Source: JAABRU01 sp050180235 (GTDB lineage: Bacteria; Desulfobacterota; Desulfobacteria; Desulfobacterales; Desulfococcaceae). From it: a stretch of 34,961 nucleotides of DNA. Shown in pieces: positions 1 to 8,300 of the stretch. The stretch covers positions 1-34,961 of the forward strand of contig JBFXEJ010000064.1 of assembly GCA_050180235.1 (NCBI GenBank), given 5' to 3'. Both the position numbers and the translations under genes were made by a program. The stretch's first letter is position 1. Every line of letters starts with the position of its first letter. The notes beneath the pieces were generated by a model. The model was not told where the DNA came from, made no database searches, and saw only the letters and a program-made list of their open reading frames with translations.

Positions 1-2
1 GC

Positions 3-116
3 TTTGCTCTTAATATTCTCAGAGTAAACAAAGTAAAAAATATAGCAGATGAACTTTATTATAATTGTATCAATATGGTAAACATCCTCAGTTATAAAGG
101 AATTGAAGAGAATTGA
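3..116 (+). pseudogene. C-terminal end of a truncated protein, possibly a transposase
   Basis: An open frame runs from the window edge to a TGA at 114-116 and gives 37 residues (FALNILRVNK through SYKGIEEN). The basic, hydrophobic, helical tail resembles the C-termini of DDE transposases such as the ISAs1 or IS4-like groups, but I cannot assign a family from so short a piece. The start lies outside the window, so it may simply be the end of an intact gene. The transposase idea is inference, helped by IS debris at the other end of the window. Confidence 0.35.
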
Positions 117-139
117 ACAGCCCTGGTAGCCGCCATATG

Positions 140-319
140 TTATAACAGTCTTTTATGGCGGTTTTCATATATTTTCTGCCATGCCCTGAACATAAGTTCA
201 TTTGCTGTCGGTTCTGTCTGCTGTCCCTCTTTGGCGGATTTATCAATTCGCTGCGGAGGTGAGATTTTTCCGTTTTTTGTCTTTGTTTTATGACATTTCA
301 CATCTTTTTGCTCTGGCAT
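140..319 (-). CDS. Small basic hypothetical protein, 59 aa
   Basis: The ATG at 319 follows a strong Shine-Dalgarno (GGAGGA, about 6 nt upstream), which favours it over an upstream in-frame ATG near 400 that has no ribosome-binding site. The product is short, Lys/Arg rich and hydrophilic. It begins MPEQKDVKCHKTKTKNGK and ends in an amphipathic stretch (NELMFRAWQKIYENRH). There is no signal peptide or membrane segment. I do not recognise a family. A promoter-like TTGAGA-N18-TATATA lies about 115 bp upstream on the same strand. Confidence 0.5.
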   Translation of the reverse strand: MPEQKDVKCHKTKTKNGKISPPQRIDKSAKEGQQTEPTANELMFRAWQKIYENRHKRLL

Positions 320-434
320 AATTATCCTCCGTCTCCGTGCTGAAGCACTGTTTATCTGACAATTCAGACTGTTTTGCAATGAATTTTCTGAAACCGTCAT
401 GATTCAGGTATGTTATAAATTTTTCCGGGTGCTA

Positions 435-464
435 TATATACTGAACAGATTTTATTTTTCTCAA
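435..464 (-). promoter_or_regulatory. Promoter-like site upstream of the 59-aa gene
   Basis: On the minus strand, TTGAGA (459-464) is separated by 18 bp from TATATA (435-440). It points at the gene starting at 319. This is by inspection only. The rest of 401-661 holds no convincing gene. Confidence 0.35.
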
Positions 465-661
465 AAACCGGAACAAATTCTTATAACCTGAAAACAAAAG
501 CCTTTGGCTGACACGTAAAGCAATTTCCGGGCCATAAAAAACCAAAATCGATTCTGTTGATTTCTGTCCTGTGTCCGGTCATCAAAAGAACGATTCAGGC
601 AGTATACATCAAAATACAGTTTCATGGTTTTATCTGATGTAACGAAGATGTGTCAGGAAAT

Positions 662-689
662 GGCGGGCAATGAAAAGATATTGCCCGCC
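662..689 (-). terminator. Hairpin just past the secreted multidomain gene
   Basis: A perfect 10-bp stem (GGCGGGCAAT / ATTGCCCGCC) with an 8-nt loop sits immediately after the stop codon at 697. There is no clear U-tract, so termination is inferred from position and stem strength. Confidence 0.5.
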
Positions 690-696
690 TGCCGGT

Positions 697-2763
697 CTAA
701 TCCCTCAGTTCGGCATGTTCCTGAAGGATATAGATGACTCTTTCCAATCCGATTCTTTCATTGGGATTTACACTGATTCCGTCAGGTTTCATGCCTGCCA
801 GCACCTGCAATGCTTTTATGGCATCTTCCAAATAAAGAGGTTTGACAATGATGTAATTCTCCTTTGTCAGTGTCTGCCAGCCGTCATAACCGTTTACTCT
901 CAGAGTTACTGAATAAACTCCATCAGTGTTGTATGTATGAACAGGATTTGTATCTGCGCTTGTTGTATCGTCCCCAAAATCCCATTCCCATACACTGACA
1001 TTTCCTTCGGACTCATCTTTGAAAGTTACGGTAAGAGGAGGATTGCCTGAAACCGGAGTGGCGGAGAAAGCAGATACCGGTGGCAATGGTTCAGGTGTGG
1101 ATGCCGAGAATTCTCTTTGAGCTATGGCATTGGTTATTGAATGGTCCGTTTTCAGATACCATGCAATACCTTCGTATCTCCAATCAACCGGCCATGTTTT
1201 GATTATATGATCCCTCTCTGCTACACTGACAGTATAGAAATGAGAACCTATAATATTGTGACAAAAACGATATACAGGTTGAGTTTTATCTATCTGGGAA
1301 GGGTAAGCATACCATGCAACACCTTCGTATCTCCAATCAACCGGCCATGTTTTGATTATAAAATCCTTCTCCGCTTGATTGATAGTATAAAAATGTGAAC
1401 CTATCAGGTTGTGACAAAAACGATATACAGGTTGAGTTTTATCTATCTGAGAAGGGTAAGCATACCATGCAACACCTTCGTATTTCCATTCGACCGGCCA
1501 TGTTTTGATTATAAAATCCTTTTCCGCTTCATTGATAGTAAAAAAATGAAAACCTTTCTGTGTGTGATAAAAGCGAAATACCGGACTTCCCAAAGGAGTC
1601 GGTTTCACACAAAGGACGCTTCCACTTCCGATTAACGGTTTATCGCCTCCTTCGCTGTCCAGTCCATAGGCATAGATACGGTGAAGATTTTCATCTTTTA
1701 AAATTTCTGGTGTTGCAAAACTGAAACCGTGTGTTCCCACATCAGAGCGGTATTTATTTGCGGCAACCTTCGTTAAAAAGGTTCCGCCTCCCCCGGCCGG
1801 CCCGTCAACATAAAAATCCACATTGATTGGAGAACTTGTATCCGGGTCTTTTGCCCATCCGGAAATATTGGTGCAATTGGCAATGTCAATATAACCTATC
1901 GGTTTTGCATTGATGACTCCCACCACAAAAACCAAAGGCGGATCATACCAGTTATTGCCTTCATCTTCCTCATCAACATCATCTTCCGTATCTGCCAATA
2001 CAGTGATGTTATACGTTCCGGGTGTATTGGGAGCCTTCACATCTGTTTTTTCATCATCACTCTTTCCTTCTTTCAAATCTTCCTTATAAATTGTATCATC
2101 TCCCAAACGTACAGGGTTATCATCAATTTTGCTGCCATTTGAGAGATAATATTTGATTTTTATATCATGGCCAGCGTCAGCATCCCCCACATTTTTGACT
2201 TTTGTATAAATACGGAATGATTCACCCGGCAGAAAATTGACACGATTATCTGTGAGATAAACCTCACGGACAACGAGATCAGGTTTTCCCGGATTTCCTG
2301 AAGAACCAGGTTCATCTGAAGTCCATGCATCCGGCCATCTCCAGCCTAAGTACTGCCCTCCAAAACTTATGGAATCCTTACGTACTCCGGTTGTCCAGGC
2401 ATGATACATTTTACCATTCCCATCTGAAATTCCAACATGCCCATACCATCCGTTACCGGACGTAGCTTGAAAAAAAACTAAGGCCCCTTTCGGAGCATTC
2501 CAATCTGTATGTCTTTCGCCGAAAACGGAATCACTATATTTCCAACCATCGATTGCATCCATTCCCGCAGGAACTCGGCCATATGCATGGCCACAAAAAT
2601 GCATACACCACCATCCCCAAGCATGACGGCATTGCGAATCCCAGTTGCTGCCAATCTCATTTTCTGCCCAATTTATAGCATCTTCTACACTTTTTGCATA
2701 TAAATTAGAAGTAAAAAGAATAAATACAATATTAATGGCGATCAGGATGTGTTTTCTACTCAT
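697..2763 (-). CDS. Secreted CHAP/NlpC-P60-like cysteine peptidase with CARDB, three DUF5648-type repeats, PKD and dockerin-like tail
   Basis: The 688-aa protein has a clear signal peptide (residues 1-23, cut after NLYA), so it is exported. Residues about 27-150 look like a CHAP/NlpC-P60 cell-wall amidase/peptidase: a candidate nucleophile Cys53 (WWCMHFCGHAYG) and His109 (WYGHVGISDG). A CARDB-like beta domain follows at about 160-275, then an all-beta segment. About 395-545 holds three 51-residue repeats of the DUF5648 type (PVYRFCHN...GSHFYT...). A PKD domain covers about 560-640 (VWEWDFGDDTTSADTNPVHTY). The C-terminus (LEDAIKALQVLAG...IGLERVIYILQ) resembles a dockerin-type helix pair whose calcium loops have decayed. 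The start is supported by GGAG upstream of ATG 2763. Probable role: extracellular peptidoglycan or protein cleavage with adhesion modules. The substrate is unknown. Confidence 0.85.
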   Translation of the reverse strand: MSRKHILIAINIVFILFTSNLYAKSVEDAINWAENEIGSNWDSQCRHAWGWWCMHFCGHAYGRVPAGMDAIDGWKYSDSVFGERHTDWNAPKGALVFFQATSGNGWYGHVGISDGNGKMYHAWTTGVRKDSISFGGQYLGWRWPDAWTSDEPGSSGNPGKPDLVVREVYLTDNRVNFLPGESFRIYTKVKNVGDADAGHDIKIKYYLSNGSKIDDNPVRLGDDTIYKEDLKEGKSDDEKTDVKAPNTPGTYNITVLADTEDDVDEEDEGNNWYDPPLVFVVGVINAKPIGYIDIANCTNISGWAKDPDTSSPINVDFYVDGPAGGGGTFLTKVAANKYRSDVGTHGFSFATPEILKDENLHRIYAYGLDSEGGDKPLIGSGSVLCVKPTPLGSPVFRFYHTQKGFHFFTINEAEKDFIIKTWPVEWKYEGVAWYAYPSQIDKTQPVYRFCHNLIGSHFYTINQAEKDFIIKTWPVDWRYEGVAWYAYPSQIDKTQPVYRFCHNIIGSHFYTVSVAERDHIIKTWPVDWRYEGIAWYLKTDHSITNAIAQREFSASTPEPLPPVSAFSATPVSGNPPLTVTFKDESEGNVSVWEWDFGDDTTSADTNPVHTYNTDGVYSVTLRVNGYDGWQTLTKENYIIVKPLYLEDAIKALQVLAGMKPDGISVNPNERIGLERVIYILQEHAELRD
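1145..1585 (-). repeat. Near-identical 153-bp coding repeats (DUF5648 units)
   Basis: Three tandem copies encode 51-residue units, with the same DNA landmarks recurring every 153 bp (for example GTAAGCATACCATGCAACACC at about 1304 and 1457). The copies are nearly identical in DNA as well as protein, which suggests recent duplication or gene conversion. Confidence 0.85.
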
Positions 2764-2966
2764 AACATTATCTCCTTTTTTATTATTTTTTGGTAATATA
2801 ACAGGTTATTATACACTTTTTATCAGAAAGCATGAAAAAATGCGTTTATGCTGCACATAACCTTTCTTCCAATTCCGGGTTTTGTCCATCCGGAAAGCTT
2901 TTTATTAATAGGCAAAGTCAATTCCATTTCTGGAATTTTCCCCTGTCTCACACGTCAGATGCATTT

Positions 2967-3058
2967 AAATCTGTAACTGTCTTTATACCGAATGAAAACA
3001 ATACAAGTCAAGCGAAAAAACAATAATTATCCAGTCATATATTTCTCCGGCATTTTGC
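2967..3058 (-). promoter_or_regulatory. Promoter-bearing dispersed repeat, copy 1
   Basis: A segment of about 90 bp is shared with 4836-4930. On the minus strand it shows TTGACT (3006-3011), an 18-bp spacer and TATAAA (2982-2987), facing the secreted peptidase gene whose ATG is at 2763. The remainder of 2764-3202 has no supportable gene. Confidence 0.45.
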
Positions 3059-3202
3059 GGGAGAAATACCGGATACAGAGATTTCCGAACAAAATTATGT
3101 GACATTGGTGCTGTTTTGACGGACAATCTTTTCTGCAAAAAACGTGGCAGTGCTGCACAAGTTACGGAAATTATGCCGATGCAAAAAGTTTCTCTTGCAG
3201 TC

Positions 3203-3297
3203 ATAAGTAACCGTTCATAAGTTAAATTCTGAAACCCTGAGGGTTTTCAAAACCTTCAGGGTTTATAACAGTCGAAAATATATGAACGGTTACTTAT
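3203..3297. repeat. 95-bp nested hairpin element
   Basis: The outer arms are a perfect 17-bp inverted repeat (ATAAGTAACCGTTCATA at 3203-3219 and its complement at 3281-3297). Inside is a second, 15/16-matched palindrome at 3232-3264 (AAACCCTGAGGGTTTT / AAAACCTTCAGGGTTT). A related inner palindrome recurs at 11472-11504. It lies between the ends of two minus-strand genes and could fold as one long hairpin. Confidence 0.7.
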
Positions 3298-3405
3298 CTT
3301 AACCAAAATTGATTTCCTGATACATTTTTTACATCTCTCTTGAAAATATTCAATCAGGAATGGCACTTGGGGTTATCTTCTCCAGACTTCAGTTTCAAAA
3401 ACATT

Positions 3406-4011
3406 TCAGGCTTCCTGATGCACCATTTTCACAAAAATACCCATGATTTTGTTTATATTTGCAATATGATATTCAGATTTGTCCAGCCAGACGGTGTTGT
3501 TATGATATTTCAGAAATTTCCATGTGTTGCCTGTGGTGACAGCACCGTATATTCTGTCAATGTCACTGCCTTCTTTTTCATTGAAAATTTTTGCGCCTAT
3601 CATTTCTGCAATACACTGTCCCAGCCCTGAGGTTATCTGTTCATTTTTTGCCTCTGCAACTGCCACAACAGGGGAACTGAGATAAAACTGGCCGGATGAT
3701 TTGCTGATGATATAATCACAGAAACCGTTCAGATCCCTTTCTTTGTCAATATCAAGATTTATGCCTGAAAACAGACTGATTTGATCATGCAGAAGTTTCC
3801 TCAGTTCCAGCAGCACATTGGAAACAATCAGTTCAGAACGTGCTTTTTCCGTACTGATTGCCAAAGCCAGAGGAACATTGTAGGCCAGAGTTGTTTTCAG
3901 ATAATCGCTGACTTCAACTTCTTCAACTGCTGAAAACAAATCTTGGTTCTCAACAATCTTCAACCCAAAGTCTTCTTTCACTTTTTTCAGAGTAAAGCTG
4001 CTGTATGGCAT
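3406..4011 (-). CDS. PD-(D/E)XK nuclease-like conserved hypothetical protein
   Basis: The 201-aa protein starts MPYSSFTLKKVKEDFGLKI, preceded by GGGGGAT about 8 nt upstream of ATG 4011. It matches a family I know from cyanobacteria and multicellular proteobacteria, annotated as hypothetical or restriction-endonuclease-like. The central part carries the fold's signature: an Asp in GFCDYIIS (about residue 98), then a strand with E-x-K in VVAVAEAKNEQI (about 120-126), followed by GLGQCIAEM and YGAVTTGNTWKF. No signal peptide is visible. The nuclease fold is inferred from motif spacing, and the substrate and role are unknown. It has no methylase partner, so a classical restriction system is unlikely. 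Confidence 0.75.
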   Translation of the reverse strand: MPYSSFTLKKVKEDFGLKIVENQDLFSAVEEVEVSDYLKTTLAYNVPLALAISTEKARSELIVSNVLLELRKLLHDQISLFSGINLDIDKERDLNGFCDYIISKSSGQFYLSSPVVAVAEAKNEQITSGLGQCIAEMIGAKIFNEKEGSDIDRIYGAVTTGNTWKFLKYHNNTVWLDKSEYHIANINKIMGIFVKMVHQEA

Positions 4012-4029
4012 TTGTTTATCCCCCTTTTA

Positions 4030-4131
4030 GGTGATTTATCAAAATAAATATACCAATTCAGGTTCACAGGCACAGGGCAAAAGCTGGAAGCTTTTGATAC
4101 TTTGACGGTATATTTTTTTCCGGAAATCACC
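4030..4131. mobile_element. MITE-like element, family B, copy 1
   Basis: The 102-bp non-coding element has termini GGTGATTT...AAATCACC and is flanked on both sides by TTA (4027-4029, 4132-4134), a likely 3-bp target duplication. Its interior (CACAGGGCAAAAGC, then GGAAGCTT) matches the element at 16043-16141 in the opposite orientation. No transposase is encoded. Confidence 0.75.
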
Positions 4132-4136
4132 TTAAA

Positions 4137-4339
4137 CAATGGTTCGGTAATTTTTTTGCTTTTTTAGTATTAAAAATTTCAGGCAGTTAAATCTGAAGCT
4201 ACAAATTTTGGAGCTAATCTGCCCTGTATTTTGTTTTTTTCAAACTCAGCTTTTGCCCGGAGTTGAAAAATATTGGGGACTTATATTGTAACTGCCTGAT
4301 TTACCGTGCTGCACAGCAGAAAAAATTACCGAACCATTG
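4137..4339. mobile_element. 203-bp MITE-like element with 20-bp perfect TIRs
   Basis: The ends are perfect inverted repeats, CAATGGTTCGGTAATTTTTT at 4137-4156 and its complement at 4320-4339. Both sides carry CTTAAA (4131-4136 and 4340-4345), which looks like a 6-bp target-site duplication. A second inverted pair, CAGGCAGTT / AACTGCCTG, lies inside. No ORF is present. It was inserted directly beside the family B copy ending at 4131. Confidence 0.8.
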
Positions 4340-4376
4340 CTTAAACGCATAAACCTGATTGCCCTGCAAGGTATTT

Positions 4377-4547
4377 TTATTCAGTTTCATCCTGATGTAT
4401 CAGGCTGTCAGATACATTTTTAATCTGGAACTCAAGAAATTTTGCGAAATCAATTACCTGCGATATGCGGTCAGTCGGTAATCTTCGTATGATTCTGATG
4501 AGTTGCTGTTCATATACTATAGGTTGTGAAGTCAGACCGATCTCCAT
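4377..4547 (-). CDS. DUF2281-like small protein, antitoxin-type
   Basis: This frame encodes 56 aa. ATG 4547 has GGAG 8 nt upstream, and the stop TAA is at 4377-4379. The core RIIRRLPTDRISQVIDFAKF is the helix-turn-helix-like pattern (L-P-x-x-x-x-x-x-V-x-D-F-x-x-F-L) of the DUF2281 / small antitoxin-like proteins often found next to PIN or RelE toxins. It is too short for many gene finders. The gene just upstream on the same strand is a short, apparently frameshifted ORF, 37 bp away. Function as an antitoxin is inference, because no toxin with a recognised fold lies beside it. Confidence 0.6.
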   Translation of the reverse strand: MEIGLTSQPIVYEQQLIRIIRRLPTDRISQVIDFAKFLEFQIKNVSDSLIHQDETE

Positions 4548-4584
4548 TTTTTTCACTCCATAAAATTCCGGTTAACAGGTTTTC

Positions 4585-4753
4585 TTATAAAGCCCTCTCA
4601 TTCTTTTTGGGATATTTGTTCATTCCCTTTTCAATGACTTTTAAAAGTTCCGTATTGCCTCTGAATTTCTCCTTCATTTCCTTTGCAAATTCCTCCCGCT
4701 CAGCAATAAGTCGATTTACATAAAAGAATATCCTGACGGTATGTCGTTTGCAT
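4585..4753 (-). pseudogene. Small frameshifted ORF paired with the DUF2281-like gene
   Basis: From ATG 4753 the frame reads MQTTYRQDILL and then hits a stop. The adjacent frame continues from the same point as VNRLIAEREEF AKEMKEKF and on to a TAA at 4585-4587. The span is 169 bp, one base more than a multiple of three, so a single-base insertion around the CTTTTAT run near 4720 would explain it. The reconstructed product is about 55 aa and highly charged. A family B repeat end (about 4775-4810) sits where its promoter should be. It could instead be a sequencing error or an unstarted ORF. Confidence 0.45.
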
Positions 4754-4774
4754 GGATCCTATGTTGCGATTCCC

Positions 4775-4810
4775 TTGAAACTGAACTGGTATATTCATTT
4801 TTATAAATCA
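4775..4810. repeat. Solo end of a family B MITE-like element
   Basis: The sequence ending TATAAATCACC, preceded by CTGAACTGGTATATTCAT, matches one end of the family B elements at 4030-4131 and 16043-16141. The other end is not visible, so this is a truncated copy. Confidence 0.5.
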
Positions 4811-4835
4811 CCTGGGACATTCTGATGTCCCTTAT

Positions 4836-4930
4836 AAATCTGCAATTATCTTTATACTGAATAAGAAGAATACAAGTCAAGTGAAAAAACAGTCGTCATT
4901 ACCCGGTCATCTGCTTTCCCGGCATTCCGG
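4836..4930 (-). promoter_or_regulatory. Promoter-bearing dispersed repeat, copy 2
   Basis: Homologous to 2967-3058. On the minus strand it shows TTGACT (4875-4880), an 18-bp spacer and TATAAA (4851-4856). It faces the frameshifted small ORF and the DUF2281-like gene. Confidence 0.45.
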
Positions 4931-4962
4931 GTGGCTGCCCGGACTGTATTCAGTATGGAGAA

Positions 4963-5126
4963 TTTCCCACAGAGGTCACAGAGAGGAAAAAGACCACAGA
5001 GATCACAGAGAATTTTTTTCAGAAAAACCCTGTCTGCCCCGGATTGTTAAAAAAGGCCGCTGCTCTTCTCTGTGAAAACTCTGTGTCCTCTGTGGTCTTT
5101 TTCCTCTCTGTGTTCTCTGTGGGAAA
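4963..5126. repeat. CACAGAG-type inverted repeat
   Basis: The left arm, about 4966-5012, has repeated CACAGAG words and GAGGAAAAAGACCACAGAG. It is mirrored by the right arm at about 5076-5123 (CTCTGTGGTCTTTTTCCTC). A related copy sits at 19974-20024. No gene is seen in 4931-5219 outside this element. Confidence 0.75.
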
Positions 5127-5219
5127 CCCTCCCGCGGACGATCTCCTTTTCGGCATCCTTTTTTTTATCCTGAAAAACAGCAGAAAATGCAAAACTTATG
5201 CAAATCATTGTCCGGACAC

Positions 5220-5248
5220 TTGAGAAAATTTCTGTATCCTGCTATAGA
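5220..5248 (+). promoter_or_regulatory. Sigma-70-like promoter for the macroglobulin gene
   Basis: TTGAGA (5220-5225), a 17-bp spacer and TATAGA (5243-5248) lie about 60 bp before the ATG at 5311, with AGGAG 8 nt before that ATG. Confidence 0.55.
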
Positions 5249-5310
5249 AAAAGACAGGTTTCCGGATGGTTTTCCGGCATGATTTTCCCCTCACAACAGG
5301 AGATCGCACC

Positions 5311-8300
5311 ATGTTTCAGAAAATTCTGATCCTTTCTGTTCTTTTTGTCATCGGCATTGTGGCTGTCCGGATCATTGTATGTCCGGCTTCTCAGGCAGAC
5401 AATAACAGTGCTGTCCGTGAGAAAGCTAATGCCCAATTCAAAAACGGCAATTACAAAGACGCGTTTTCCCTGTTTGAAAAACTGTGTCTTGATCCGGCAA
5501 ATGATCCCAGGCAGACAGGCAATGATCTGCATATGGGCGTCAGCTGTCTTGCCAGTCTGAACAGTGTGGAGGAGGTGGATGAATTCCGGGAAAAGGTAGT
5601 TGAAATCCATCAGAAAAACTGGCGTCTTCTCTATGCTGCCGCAAAGAGTTACACGGATTTTCAGCATTACGGTTTTCTCATTGCCGGAAAATTCACACGG
5701 GGCAGTCACCGGGGCGGGGGGCAGTATGCTGACGTGTCTGAAAGAGACCGGGGACGTGCTTTGCAACTGATGGATGCAGCCCGTGTTCTCATGGTAAAGG
5801 AAACAGAGCAGAACAGCACGGACAAAGCAGAACTGGCAGATTTTTTTCTGGCCTATGCAGATATGCTGCTGCGCAACCGGGGTTACAACTGTGCGTGGCA
5901 ACTGCAGTATCTCACAGACATCAAAACCCTGCCGGACTGGCAGGACAATTCTTATGATTGCGGACAAACCCGTGGCGCGCCTGTGGATGCAGAGGGCAAT
6001 CCGGTATATTATTATCTGCCGGAATCCTGGGATTCTGCCAAAAATGACGGGGAACGCTGGCGCTGGCTGCTGAGGCAGGCCGTGAATACAAATGAGGGAT
6101 ATACCAGCACAGTAAAACAGCGGTTTGCGGATTTTCTTCACAGTCAGTTTGGAGTGCAGACCATGATGCCGGTGCTGTCCCTTCGCGCGCCGGAAAGTGC
6201 GGAAGATGCAGATAAAAAAGAGGAAAGCGGCATTTATGCTCTGCATACCCTGTCCGAAGAGGAAACCATTGCAAAACTCGCGACCGGAATCAGAAGATTT
6301 CATTTGCCGGATGAATTCAATTTCATTCGAATTTACCGGGAAATTGGCAATAACCAGTCATTGGCACAGATATTTGAAAACCGGAGACAGTATGCCAAAG
6401 CAGCAGAGTTTTGGAAACTGGCCGGAAATCCGGATAAAGTAAAGCAGATTACAGCGAATTGGGGCGCATTTGAACCGCTCATGACCCAGCCTGCGGGAAA
6501 AGGAGCGACCGTTGATTACCGTTTCCGCAACGGCTCCCGTGTCCGCTTCACAGCACACCCCATCAAAATCGAAACCCTGCTCAGTGATGTGAAAAAATAC
6601 ATCAAATCCAATCCCCGCAATATTGACGGAAATAAGGAAAATCCTGAGAACATTGGCTACCGCATTGTGCATGAGAATGAGGATCGCTATCTGGATCAGC
6701 AGACTGCACAGTGGTCTCTGGATTTGAAACCCCGGCCCGGTCATTTTGACAAACGCATTACTGTCACCACACCTTTGCAGGAACCGGGCGCGTATCTGCT
6801 TACAGCAGAAATGGAAGACGGCAATATCAGCCGTATTATCATCTGGATTGATAATACCGCGATTGTGCGCAAAAATCTGGACAATGGCATTCTCTGGTAT
6901 GTGGCTGATGCAATTACAGGGGAACCGGTGGAAAAAGCCAATGTGGAATTTTTCGGATACCGCCGCGAGTGGCGGAACAAACTCATGGGAAATGATACCG
7001 AGATTTCTGATTTTGCTGAATATACGGACAAAAATGGGCAGATCATTTTCAATGCCTCCGGCAAAGGGGCAAATCAGCTTGATTCCAATATGATTTGGAT
7101 GGCAATTGCCACCCATCCGGACGGGCGGCTCGCATTTACCGGTTTCAATCATATCTGGTATGCACAGCATTATGATCAGGAATACAATGAAACCAAAGTG
7201 TTTGCCATTACGGATCGGCCTGTGTACCGTCCCGGTCAAAGTGTGAAATTCAAATTCTGGGTGCGCAAAGCACAGTATGATCAGGCAAATTCGTCAGATT
7301 TTGCAGGCAGTACTTTTCCTGTGCAGTTGAACAATCCACAGGGGGAAAAGATTTGGGAGCAGAATTTCAAAGCTGATGAATGGGGCGGAATTTCCTCTGA
7401 ATACGCGCTGCCGGAAGAGGCCATGCTCGGCGTGTATCAGTTGTACATTCCGGGCTACGGCGGCGGGAGTTTCCGGGTCGAGGAATACAAAAAGCCGGAA
7501 TTTGAAGTTACAGTGCAAGGCCCGGAAGAGGCCGTTCGTCTGGGAGATACGGTAAAAGCAAAAATCACTGCAAAATACTATTTTGGCGCGCCTGTCACTC
7601 ATGCAAAGGTGAAATACAAAATCCTGAGATATGAACAGGATACACAATGGTATCCCATCGGCCCCTGGGACTGGCTTTACGGTTCCGGATATGGCTGGTT
7701 CGGATATGATTATCTTTGGTATCCGGGATGGCAGGATTGGGGTTGCAGACGGCCGGTTCCCTGGTGGTGGCATCGGCCATCGCCTCCGCCTGAACTGCTG
7801 ATGGACAATGAAATTGAAATCGGCGCGGATGGCACAGTGGAAATTCCCATTGACACGCGAATGGCAAAAGATTTGCACGGGGACACGGATCACCGCTATG
7901 AAATTACAGCAGAAGTCACAGATCTTTCCCGGCGCACGATTGTGGGAAAAGGCAGTGTCACTGCCGCGCGCAAACCCTTCAAAGTCTATGCGTGGACGGA
8001 CCGGGGCTATTACCGGAGCGGGGATACCATTCAGGCAGGTTTTTCCGCACGCACGCCGGAAGGAAAAGATGTGGAGGGAAACGCGCTGATTCGTCTGTAC
8101 CGGATTTCCTATGAAAATGAAAAACCTGCGGAAAGCGAAATGCAGAAATGGGAAATCAGAACCGGCGAAAACCGGGATATAAATTTGCAGATGACAGCAG
8201 CATCTGCGGGACAGTACCGGCTTTCCTGCACAGTCACGGACAGCAGAAATCAGAAAATTGAAGGAGCGTATCTGTTTACTGTCAGGGGAGATGGATTTGA

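Noticed and set aside
2983..3204. 73-codon minus-strand ORF between two genes
   Set aside because: It has no ribosome-binding site, runs through the promoter-bearing repeat, and shows no recognisable domain.
5242..6303. 353-codon minus-strand ORF
   Set aside because: It overlaps the macroglobulin gene on the opposite strand. The composition is unlike a real protein, no domain is seen, and it arises from codon bias of the true gene.
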